Assembly: GCA_937892155.1 (NCBI GenBank)
Contig: CALAUG010000038.1
Span: 1 to 13,928, forward strand
Direction: 5' to 3'
DNA length: 13,928 bases
DNA from: an uncultured Bacteroidales bacterium
GTDB lineage: Bacteria > Bacteroidota > Bacteroidia > Bacteroidales > UBA1715
Shown here: piece by piece, positions 7,020-13,368 of the stretch
How the letters are laid out: each line of letters begins with the position of its first letter
How positions within the stretch are numbered: position 1 is the first letter of the stretch
Made by a program: the position numbers and the translations under genes
Notes under the pieces: model-generated
Told to the model about the DNA's origin: nothing
The model's input: only the letters and a program-made list of their open reading frames with translations
Databases searched by the model: none

Positions 7020-7060
7020 GCCCTTTGCAGACTCTGGCTCCGCCAGAGACTGCAAGGGGC
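7020..7060 (+). other. Long GC-rich hairpin 1
   Basis: Bases 7020-7038 can pair with 7042-7060 around a TCC loop. The stem has 19 positions with one G-T wobble and one A-A mismatch. There is no downstream T-run, so it is not a standard intrinsic terminator. It lies between the HA gene and the AT-rich defence block and could be a REP-like repeat, a transcript-stabilising structure or an insertion-element remnant. Confidence 0.6.
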
Positions 7061-7070
7061 GTGAAGGACC

Positions 7071-7107
7071 GCCCGCGAGTGTCGCGCAAAGCGCGTCTCT
7101 CGCCGGC
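7071..7107 (+). other. Long GC-rich hairpin 2
   Basis: Bases 7071-7087 can pair with 7091-7107 around an AAA loop. There are 17 stem positions with a C-C and two T-T mismatches. It follows hairpin 1 by ten bases and precedes the putative metalloprotease start by 19 bases, so it would be part of that gene's leader if transcription comes from upstream. Confidence 0.55.
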
Positions 7108-7126
7108 TTATAAATTGTAATTTAAT

Positions 7127-7876
7127 ATGACTGCTAAAGATGCAACATCGAACATACCTACAGATGAAAATATTCGGTCTCTTATAGATGAAATCGAAAA
7201 AACAATACCTGTTATATTCACATCTTGGGAGAAGGAATACAGCGCATCAAAAATTCATAAAGAAAATGGAGTAGGAAAACCCATCTCGGCTGAAGTGTAT
7301 TACAAACATAATCCAAGTTGTCCGGAAATTGCACATGAGCTGTTACACATTAAAACGTCTCTCATTCTTGGCGATAACTCCATAATGTTAGATAATAAAA
7401 GGTTTTGCATCCTATTTGATAAGAAATTTTGCGAAGATTTCATAAACCAATCTGAACATGTATTATTTTACAAGGATTATCTATCAATGGGTTATCCATC
7501 AGTCGAATTTTATGAACAAATTGAAGATTCAGGGCAACAATACCTTAATATACTGGAACGGAACGGCTTTAGGACAAATGGCAAAATAACTGAATGGTCA
7601 TTAACTGCATTTGTGAAGCTATGTGTCTTATATTTGTCATTTCCTATCGATAATAGGTTTAAAACACAAAAGAAAAGTCTAAAACATATTGAGAGCACTC
7701 TTTATAAAGTAGTAGATGACTATTTCAAATCATTATCCGGAATTCACATAGTGCCAACTGATAGGGATAAAGCAGAAGGACTATTTGAGTCATTCGCAAA
7801 TAATATTGTTGCATGGATTGACAGCCACAAGAAGTCTATGGATATTAATAACTTTTTCTTTGTAGTTTCTCATTGA
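7127..7876 (+). CDS. Putative HExxH zinc metalloprotease-like protein
   Basis: I do not recognise a named family for this 249-residue protein. The key visible feature is CPEIAHELLHIKTSL (65-79), in which H70-E71-x-x-H74 matches the zinc-protease HExxH core within an amphipathic helix, as in IrrE/ImmA-like and other small bacterial metallopeptidases. A third metal ligand cannot be picked with certainty. The rest is helical, with a lysine-rich stretch FKTQKKSLKH near residue 183, and there is no signal peptide or membrane segment, so it should be cytoplasmic. It is AT-rich like the next two genes and is separated from the NACHT gene by 64 bases holding a possible promoter. A role as effector or activator in the neighbouring NTPase system is inference. 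Confidence 0.6.
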   Translation: MTAKDATSNIPTDENIRSLIDEIEKTIPVIFTSWEKEYSASKIHKENGVGKPISAEVYYKHNPSCPEIAHELLHIKTSLILGDNSIMLDNKRFCILFDKKFCEDFINQSEHVLFYKDYLSMGYPSVEFYEQIEDSGQQYLNILERNGFRTNGKITEWSLTAFVKLCVLYLSFPIDNRFKTQKKSLKHIESTLYKVVDDYFKSLSGIHIVPTDRDKAEGLFESFANNIVAWIDSHKKSMDINNFFFVVSH

Positions 7877-7901
7877 CATCAAGAATAAATCGCAGCGAAC
7901 A

Positions 7902-7909
7902 TAGTTTTG
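7902..7909 (+). promoter_or_regulatory. Putative -7 box upstream of the NACHT gene
   Basis: TAGTTTTG fits the TAnnTTTG -7 pattern and lies 31 bases before the NACHT NTPase start, within the 64-base gap after the protease gene. No convincing -33 TTTG sits at the usual distance. If functional, the NACHT and RelA/SpoT genes could be transcribed separately from the protease gene. Confidence 0.35.
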
Positions 7910-7940
7910 CTCCATCGGGCTTTATAAAAAGAATAAGAGT

Positions 7941-10076
7941 ATGGATATTAAACAACTAGATGAACTTTTCCGAATATATGGGTATGAAGTAAAAGAACAT
8001 CAATCTTCATACGCTGTATATGTATTAAACCAGGGAATGTACCATGGTGCAGAGGTCATTGTTTCTGATAATAGTGATGTAGATGCAATTCTTGCACAAT
8101 ATTCCAAGTTGGGATATCATGCGAAGAAACAGGAGTTCAAAACTATTGAAGAAGCAGAATTATATTTATTCAGTGGCTTCTTTAATATTAAGACCACAGA
8201 ATTTGATATTACAAGACGTTACTCAGAATATGCTGCAAATCAAGTAAAACACTACTGTAATCCAAACATAAATTACAAGTATATCAGTATGCCGTATTCA
8301 ATTTGTTGTGAGCAAACAAATGATTCTGTACGTGGAAATACTGATATTATATCTGCAATAAAACATGAAATCAATCGCAAAGGTGCGCGTTTGATAATTG
8401 TGGAAGCAGCTGCTGGTTTTGGAAAGACATGTACAGCTTATGAGGTTTATAAATCATTTATTGAAAAAAAAGACTATCAAAAGCCGATATTTACAGAATT
8501 GTCTAGGAATAGAGATGCTAAGCAATTCAAATATATACTATGGTCGGAGATAGATAAAGAAAAAGAAACAACTGCGAAGCAAGACTTGGTTATCTACAAT
8601 ATTAAGAAAGGAAGAATCCCATTAATAATTGATGGATTTGATGAATTACTTTCAAAGGATATTGACCCAGGAAAAGCAGAACAGTTAAATGAGTTTGAGC
8701 AAGTTGAAACAATGCTTTCTACTATAGGAGACTTGTTGACAGGTGAGTCTAAAGTCGTTCTTACTTCTCGCAGGACAGCTATTTTTGCTGGTGCAGAATT
8801 TGAGTCGTGGGTGGATTCATATAATGGCTGCTTTGACATTGTGAGATTTCAACTAGATAAGCCGGATATAAAAGAATGGTTATCTTATGAGAGGTATAAC
8901 GAGATTACTAGGCATAATATTCCATTTGACAGTATTTCAAATCCGGTACTTTTGACATATTTAAGAAATATAAATAGTGAAGAGTTCGAGGAATTGATGA
9001 ACTTCCCTGAAACTCTTACAGAAAGTTTCTTTAAGTTTCTATTGGAAAGAGAGAAAATAAGACAGAATATCAATATCAGATGGGAGGATCAGATGGTAAT
9101 CTATCAGAATCTGACAAAAGCTTTTGCTGATTTTGATATCATGGGCGAAAGTCGAGATTTTGTCAAGGAGTTGATAATAGAATATAATAAAGAGGATTTG
9201 ACATATTATAAGGAGTCTATGACAACAAAGCAGACTCTTGACGAGTTAGCGGATACTCTTACAAATCATGCTCTGCTGGATAGAATAGGGAATAAAGATT
9301 TCATCACATTTGTTAATGAATTTGTTTTTGGATATCTGTTTGGTAAAGGGATAATAGATGACGGAATAGAATATTTAAGTAAATTAAATCCTTTACCTGA
9401 TTACTTGTTGGAACTTGCTGTTTCTTCATTCAAATACTCATCAAATACGGACAAGCAAAAGTTGTGGGGCATTCTGTCTGTCATGAAAGATTCTATGTCT
9501 TTATCGTTGGCTTTATCAACAGATAGCGTATTAAAAGGGAGAATATTAAGCAATTATGAATATGAGGGGATAAATTCGTATGCCTTTGATAAGGTGATAT
9601 TTTCCGGCAGTGATTGTAGATTTACGGACGTGTCTTTTGTGGATGACACTTTTTCAAACTGTAAATTTGATCCGAGGGCATTCTCTAATGTAACATTTAC
9701 TGGATGTCGCTTTATCGATTGCGAGGTGATTAATACAGAGGGAAGTATTGAGCCACAGCAGATACACTGTTATGGTTGTGATGATTATAATTCTGGATTC
9801 ATTACATCTTTTGAGGCTGATATTGTTAGAATTAATGATTCTTCAGAAGATGTTAAGTTGGAACTACAAATACTGAACAAATATTTTAAGGTTGACGGAA
9901 AATCCCCAAAAATGCGTCACGTCTCCGCTATTAGAAAAGATTTTGAAAGCTTTGATTTAGATTCCGTTTTCTCAATGTTTTATTTATTAAAGAAAAAGGG
10001 GCTATTGCTGGTAGATGGCAATAATTCATATATCACAAGGAAAGGCATCAGTTATTTTCATAAAACTATACAGTAA
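7941..10076 (+). CDS. NACHT-type STAND NTPase with pentapeptide-like repeats
   Basis: This 711-residue protein has a roughly 125-residue N-terminal region of unknown type (YGYEVKEHQSSYAVYVLNQG, GYHAKKQEFKT, LFSGFF). The NTPase follows: Walker A VEAAAGFGKT (154-163, with alanine for the first glycine), NACHT-style Walker B LIIDGFDELL (228-237), VVLTSRR (272-278) and NPVLLTYL (334-341). After a helical region with FITFVNEFVFGYLFGK (454-469) come pentapeptide-like units with regularly spaced phenylalanines (about 549-596) and a likely winged-helix end (640-711). STAND NTPases of this architecture sense pathogen signals, and bacterial NACHT proteins are known to protect against phages. No effector domain is visible in the protein itself, so the effector is probably the next gene, whose ATG overlaps this stop (TAATG). 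Confidence 0.88.
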   Translation: MDIKQLDELFRIYGYEVKEHQSSYAVYVLNQGMYHGAEVIVSDNSDVDAILAQYSKLGYHAKKQEFKTIEEAELYLFSGFFNIKTTEFDITRRYSEYAANQVKHYCNPNINYKYISMPYSICCEQTNDSVRGNTDIISAIKHEINRKGARLIIVEAAAGFGKTCTAYEVYKSFIEKKDYQKPIFTELSRNRDAKQFKYILWSEIDKEKETTAKQDLVIYNIKKGRIPLIIDGFDELLSKDIDPGKAEQLNEFEQVETMLSTIGDLLTGESKVVLTSRRTAIFAGAEFESWVDSYNGCFDIVRFQLDKPDIKEWLSYERYNEITRHNIPFDSISNPVLLTYLRNINSEEFEELMNFPETLTESFFKFLLEREKIRQNINIRWEDQMVIYQNLTKAFADFDIMGESRDFVKELIIEYNKEDLTYYKESMTTKQTLDELADTLTNHALLDRIGNKDFITFVNEFVFGYLFGKGIIDDGIEYLSKLNPLPDYLLELAVSSFKYSSNTDKQKLWGILSVMKDSMSLSLALSTDSVLKGRILSNYEYEGINSYAFDKVIFSGSDCRFTDVSFVDDTFSNCKFDPRAFSNVTFTGCRFIDCEVINTEGSIEPQQIHCYGCDDYNSGFITSFEADIVRINDSSEDVKLELQILNKYFKVDGKSPKMRHVSAIRKDFESFDLDSVFSMFYLLKKKGLLLVDGNNSYITRKGISYFHKTIQ

Positions 10077-10969
10077 TGAGTGCAGCGGATAAAATATTAA
10101 AAGAGATAGTTTCAGAGTTGGAATCCTTGTTAAACAAGTGCGGTATTATGTACCACATATTTTATAGAGCTAAATCTGATACATCGATTAAGAACAAACT
10201 TGAATTGAAGGCTGACTCATACAGATCAGAAAATAAAAAGATGCAAGATTTGTTGGCTTTACGTATTACTCTTTATTTTACTGATGATGTTGAACTAATT
10301 CATGAGTATTTAAAAAACCAACCAAATTTTGATAGTGAATCGGTTGATGAGCTTGAAGTGGATAAATTTTGTCCGAAACGGCTTAATTTGGTTATGCGCG
10401 TCCCTGACTCACTGAAAAAAGATATGCGTGTCGTAATATCGAGTAGCGATTTTCCTGATTTAATTGATGATACTTATGAAGTTCAAATACGAACAATTCT
10501 TTCTGAAGGATGGCATGAGGTTGAGCATGACTTAAGATATAAATGTAAAAAAGATTGGGAAAATTATTTGGAAGAATCCCGTTTGCTCAATGGGATATAT
10601 GCGACGTTGGAAAGTAGTGAGTGGTCTATGTTGACATTGTTTGATAGAATATCCTATTCCCAGTACAAAAAGAAAGAATGGAGTTCTATGTTGAGAAACA
10701 AGATGAGGTTGCGTTTTAAAGATAAAGGTCTTTCACAAGAGGTTATCGACTTGCTTTCTGAAAACCACGAATTAGCAAAACGTCTTTTTAGAACAAAAAG
10801 AAGCAAAATTTTAGAGAAGGTTATGGAAAAGAAATTCTCCTATCCTTTGACCTACGATACTGTAATTCATTTATTGAATCGTATAGATGTTAAAGATAGG
10901 AATCTAGCAGCGTTGGAAATGCCAATATTAAAGTCTGATATGGACTTGATGTTTGGTGCAATAGAATAG
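10076..10969 (+). CDS. RelA/SpoT-fold nucleotidyltransferase, toxSAS-like
   Basis: This 297-residue protein has a RelA/SpoT synthetase-type domain. Seen: RAKSDTSIKNK (31-41), matching the RxKxxxSIxxK ATP-binding motif; MQDLLALRI (56-64), with the metal-binding aspartate D58; YEVQIRT (134-140), with the catalytic glutamate E135; and EHDLRYK (150-156). The G-loop motif GYxSxH, whose tyrosine stacks on the guanine acceptor in (p)ppGpp synthetases, is not recognisable. The equivalent stretch reads CPKRLNLVMRVP (99-110). No HD hydrolase, TGS or ACT domain is present. The helical C-terminal half is unrecognised. The ATG overlaps the NACHT stop by one base, implying coupled translation. I infer a pyrophosphate- or nucleotide-transferring effector controlled by the NACHT protein; the acceptor may be something other than GDP/GTP. 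Confidence 0.85.
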   Translation: MSAADKILKEIVSELESLLNKCGIMYHIFYRAKSDTSIKNKLELKADSYRSENKKMQDLLALRITLYFTDDVELIHEYLKNQPNFDSESVDELEVDKFCPKRLNLVMRVPDSLKKDMRVVISSSDFPDLIDDTYEVQIRTILSEGWHEVEHDLRYKCKKDWENYLEESRLLNGIYATLESSEWSMLTLFDRISYSQYKKKEWSSMLRNKMRLRFKDKGLSQEVIDLLSENHELAKRLFRTKRSKILEKVMEKKFSYPLTYDTVIHLLNRIDVKDRNLAALEMPILKSDMDLMFGAIE

Positions 10970-10996
10970 AAGGAGCCAACGGCTTGACCCCTTCTA
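10967..10996 (+). terminator. Hairpin overlapping the RelA/SpoT stop codon
   Basis: TAGAAGG (10967-10973) pairs with CCTTCTA (10990-10996), and inside it AGCC (10974-10977) pairs with GGCT (10981-10984) around AAC, leaving a five-base bulge. The first three bases are the stop codon. It sits between convergent genes (RelA/SpoT and the minus-strand amidase), a usual place for a bidirectional terminator, though no strong T-run follows. Confidence 0.5.
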
Positions 10997-11006
10997 TGGT
11001 ATATGC

Positions 11007-11342
11007 TTAGAGTTCATCTATGCTGAAGCAGGGGCAGGCTTTGTTGGCATACTCATTGTGAACATGCAAAGATGCTTTCGGATACTCCGATAGAAGTTGG
11101 TTTATAAGGTCATTCATGGATTTTCTCTGCTTTTCGGTTCTTGTATCCTTGGGGTTCCCAACTTTATCAAGTCCTCCTATGTAGCAGATGCCGATGGAGT
11201 TTCTATTATGCCCCACACAATGAGCTCCAATCACTTCAATTGGGCGGCCTTGTTCAATATTTCCGTTTAGTCTTATCACAAAGTGATATCCAACCATTTG
11301 AAATCCTCTTCGTCTATGCCAGCGGTCGATGTCCGCTACGGT
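11007..11342 (-). pseudogene. 5'-truncated N-acetylmuramoyl-L-alanine amidase
   Basis: Read from the right, the frame gives TVADIDRWHRRRGFQMVGYH, then FVIRLNG, GRPIEVIGAHCVGHNRNSIG, CYIGGLDKVGNPKDTR and HVHNEYANKACPCFSIDEL. This is the PGRP/amidase_2-type peptidoglycan amidase abundant in Bacteroidota and their phages. The AHC, HVHNE and KACPCF motifs carry conserved active-site residues. The usual first part, with the HCSATR-type zinc histidine, is missing: upstream in the frame there is no start codon and a stop appears at 11370-11372. An ATG at 11297 would give only 96 residues. The gene is therefore a remnant, cut where the plus-strand unknown gene begins, and is probably a prophage or mobile-element relic. 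Confidence 0.8.
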
Positions 11343-11705
11343 ATGGGATTTAGTTTGATTCCGGACTCTCTAAATGACGGATTAAAAAGGGAGGAGATAT
11401 CAGCTATTCCAGTTGAGATATTTAATGGTGTAACGGCCAGCGTTATCCGATCCTCGGTTAAATCGATGAAACTTCCGGAAAAATTCTTGGAATTACATAA
11501 AGTCTTTTTTGGTAATGTTTTGCCTGAAGAAATGATGAAAGAAGTTTTGAACTTGATTCAGGCCAGCCCTTGTAAAATTGGAGACCAATATGCAGCCAAA
11601 CATTATGCATTGTGTTATAAAGAAGTACTGAAGAAGCACGGATATATAAGGGAAAATGAAGATAATACTTTCACAGTTATCCGTAACAATAGGAGAATAA
11701 CATAA
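11343..11705 (+). CDS. Unknown small helical protein, first gene of the FRG operon
   Basis: I do not recognise this protein. From ATG 11343 it has 121 residues (MGFSLIPDSLNDGLKREEIS...). The frame is open further left to ATG 11283 (140 residues), but that part lies over the amidase remnant in antisense and is unlikely to be native. Predicted helices include SVKSMKLPEKFLELHKVFF and PEEMMKEVLNLIQASP, and the C-terminal part (KHYALCYKEVLKKHGYIREN, then DNTFTVIRNN) could be a small winged-helix-like end. No ribosome binding site is obvious, so the gene may have lost its true 5' end at the amidase junction. Its stop is two bases from the next start, indicating cotranscription with the following two genes. 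Confidence 0.6.
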   Translation: MGFSLIPDSLNDGLKREEISAIPVEIFNGVTASVIRSSVKSMKLPEKFLELHKVFFGNVLPEEMMKEVLNLIQASPCKIGDQYAAKHYALCYKEVLKKHGYIRENEDNTFTVIRNNRRIT

Positions 11706-11707
11706 TA

Positions 11708-12316
11708 ATGGAGCCCAAGCACGTTGATACACAGCATTTCATGAAAGAGTGCGATGACTTTGCATCTCTGCTTGAAAAGCATGATTTGGAAAAGGCCGAG
11801 GAGTTGGACTTGGTGATGATAGAGGAGGTCGGTACGGACGGCCGCTGTATGTGTTATGGGACGGATGCTCCTCCACGGTTATTAATTCAGTATTCTTTCA
11901 ATAGAGCTGCGCTACGATTGAATCTGGATAGAATAGAGGAGGCCGGTCTATGTATGATAGATGTCATGGAGACACTCTGTTTCTATCATTTGGAAGAAGA
12001 TGTTTATTTCGTGCTTTGGTTACTTGCTGAGGAGTTAGGCCATCACAATCAGTTTGATCAGGCAATAGACTATGCTAATGACAATTTTATGATGGCAATC
12101 ATATGTCAGCTGAAATTTCCTGCTTTATCTCTCTCTATGTTCTGGAAGGCAGAACATTTGTATTCTGAATTAGGTAGGCTGAATACAGCAACCTTTGTGC
12201 GAAATATTAGGCAAGCGCAATATAAAATAATCGTTGAAAGATATTGTGCAATAGATTCAGTGGGATGCAGATTATTCAATAAGAAGGCAGAAAGCATAGG
12301 AACTCTCTCTTGTTGA
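11708..12316 (+). CDS. Unknown alpha-helical (TPR-like) protein
   Basis: This 202-residue protein belongs to no family I recognise. It appears almost entirely helical, with paired amphipathic helices of TPR-like spacing, for example PPRLLIQYSFNRAALRLNLD, EEAGLCMIDVMETLCFYHLE, LLAEELGHHNQFDQAIDYAN and FWKAEHLYSELGRLNTATF. Such solenoids usually mediate protein contacts. It is rich in Cys and Met, and no membrane helix or catalytic motif is evident. The start lies two bases after the previous stop, and its own stop lies inside the start region of the FRG gene, so the three genes form one unit. A scaffold or sensor role for the FRG protein is inference. Confidence 0.65.
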   Translation: MEPKHVDTQHFMKECDDFASLLEKHDLEKAEELDLVMIEEVGTDGRCMCYGTDAPPRLLIQYSFNRAALRLNLDRIEEAGLCMIDVMETLCFYHLEEDVYFVLWLLAEELGHHNQFDQAIDYANDNFMMAIICQLKFPALSLSMFWKAEHLYSELGRLNTATFVRNIRQAQYKIIVERYCAIDSVGCRLFNKKAESIGTLSC

Positions 12317-13338
12317 AACTATATGGTCATCAGTCACTGAATGACAAGACAAAACTTCCCAACTTGCTTGAGGTATTAGAGGCAGTGAGCTATGATGAGG
12401 AGAAATATGCTTTGATTTATGATGAAGGACAATTTGGCCGTACAATGCCTATGCACGAGGATTGGTATGATATCGATCAACTGCAAAATAAGGAGGGCGA
12501 GTTGGTTTATTATCCCCGTTGCCATGTGAAGAACCGTTACTACAGAGGTCAGACTGTTTTCTATAGAAATTGCCAGCCATCATTGAGAAGGCCCGGAATG
12601 GACAAATATAAGGTGTTTGTAGAAAGGCTGAAGACTTGTGAACTATCATCAAGTTTGAGGTTTTACCCATCTGTACAGCAGTTCCATTGTGGCTTTATTA
12701 CAACATTCAAAAGTGGCAAGGAATCCCACAATCCACTGAAAGTGGATGATATGGCGTTGGCGCAGCATTATGGTATTGCAACAGAATATCTGGATTTGAC
12801 TACAGATAAGTGGGTGGCTGCTTATTTTGCTTGTACACAAGGTGAGGAGATCTATAAACAGGATAATGTGGATTGTACCGGAGTATTCTATATCTATCAC
12901 AATAGTAATCCATTATCCCCTAAATTTCATCCCGTTGGGATTCAACCTGCTTTGAGGCCAGTGATGCAGCTCGGATATGTGATGGAGATGGGACGATGCC
13001 AGAACTTTAATAAACTGGCTCATGGGATTGTGTTTAGGCATGACACGAGTTGCTCTATGATTATCCATAAATTGTTCAATGAATCGAAGCTGATTTATCC
13101 CCATGATGTTCTAGGGGAAAGGACGAAAGCGATAGTTGGGTCTTCTCAGTTCAGCGAGGATACTTTGAATGATGTGCGTTTGCGTTTTTACCCATCTTTG
13201 TCTGATGCTGCATTTGATGACTTGGTAAAAGGGAGTGGTGTGACTATCGTCAAAAATAATGAGATCCCGTTATCGCAGGATGAAGTGGCATCCGTTAAGG
13301 AGGAATTTTCTTTAATTGATAAATATCTTACTCATTAG
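12310..13338 (+). CDS. FRG-domain protein
   Basis: This protein of about 342 residues carries an FRG domain. The first motif is KNRYYRGQTVFYRNCQPSLR (74-93), with the RGQ and PSL.R signature. The second is LAQHYGIATEYLDLTTDKWV then AAYFACT (150-175), the family's QHYGlpTrlLDlT..p..AayFA pattern. FRG proteins are widespread in phage-defence and mobile regions, and their biochemical activity is not established. No ATG stands at the start. TTG at 12310 follows AGGAA (12298-12302) by seven bases, and TTG at 12313 would overlap the previous TGA as TTGA. I give the former. The stop is one base before a hairpin at the edge of the IS4-type element, so the C-terminus may have been altered by its insertion. 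Confidence 0.85.
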   Translation: MLKLYGHQSLNDKTKLPNLLEVLEAVSYDEEKYALIYDEGQFGRTMPMHEDWYDIDQLQNKEGELVYYPRCHVKNRYYRGQTVFYRNCQPSLRRPGMDKYKVFVERLKTCELSSSLRFYPSVQQFHCGFITTFKSGKESHNPLKVDDMALAQHYGIATEYLDLTTDKWVAAYFACTQGEEIYKQDNVDCTGVFYIYHNSNPLSPKFHPVGIQPALRPVMQLGYVMEMGRCQNFNKLAHGIVFRHDTSCSMIIHKLFNESKLIYPHDVLGERTKAIVGSSQFSEDTLNDVRLRFYPSLSDAAFDDLVKGSGVTIVKNNEIPLSQDEVASVKEEFSLIDKYLTH

Positions 13339-13339
13339 T

Positions 13340-13358
13340 GTCCCGTTAAAATCGGGAC
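13340..13358 (+). other. Hairpin / probable insertion-sequence end
   Basis: GTCCCG (13340-13345) and CGGGAC (13353-13358) are perfect inverted repeats around TTAAAAT, just after the FRG stop and 10 bases before the transposase stop codon. This could be the terminal region of the IS4-type element or an FRG-gene terminator. The other end of the element is outside the window, so the terminal repeat cannot be confirmed. Confidence 0.45.
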
Positions 13359-13368
13359 GGAGTTAAAT

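Noticed and set aside
6988..7113. 41-codon open frame beginning at the ATG of repeat copy B
   Set aside because: It runs through both hairpins and resembles no known protein; the ATG is part of the repeat, and the frame is most likely fortuitous.
10076..10969. CBASS or other cyclic-oligonucleotide synthase
   Set aside because: The motifs are those of RelA/SpoT (RxKxxxSIxxK, EVQIRT, EHDLRYK), not the GS...DxD motif of CD-NTases, and no cyclic-nucleotide effector is nearby.
11283..11342. Extended N-terminus of the first FRG-operon gene
   Set aside because: This part is antisense to conserved amidase codons (RWHRRRGFQMVGYH), so it is unlikely to be native coding sequence.
11990..12065. AEELGHHN in the TPR-like protein as a metalloprotease motif
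   Set aside because: The histidines do not form HExxH; there is no histidine three residues before the glutamates.
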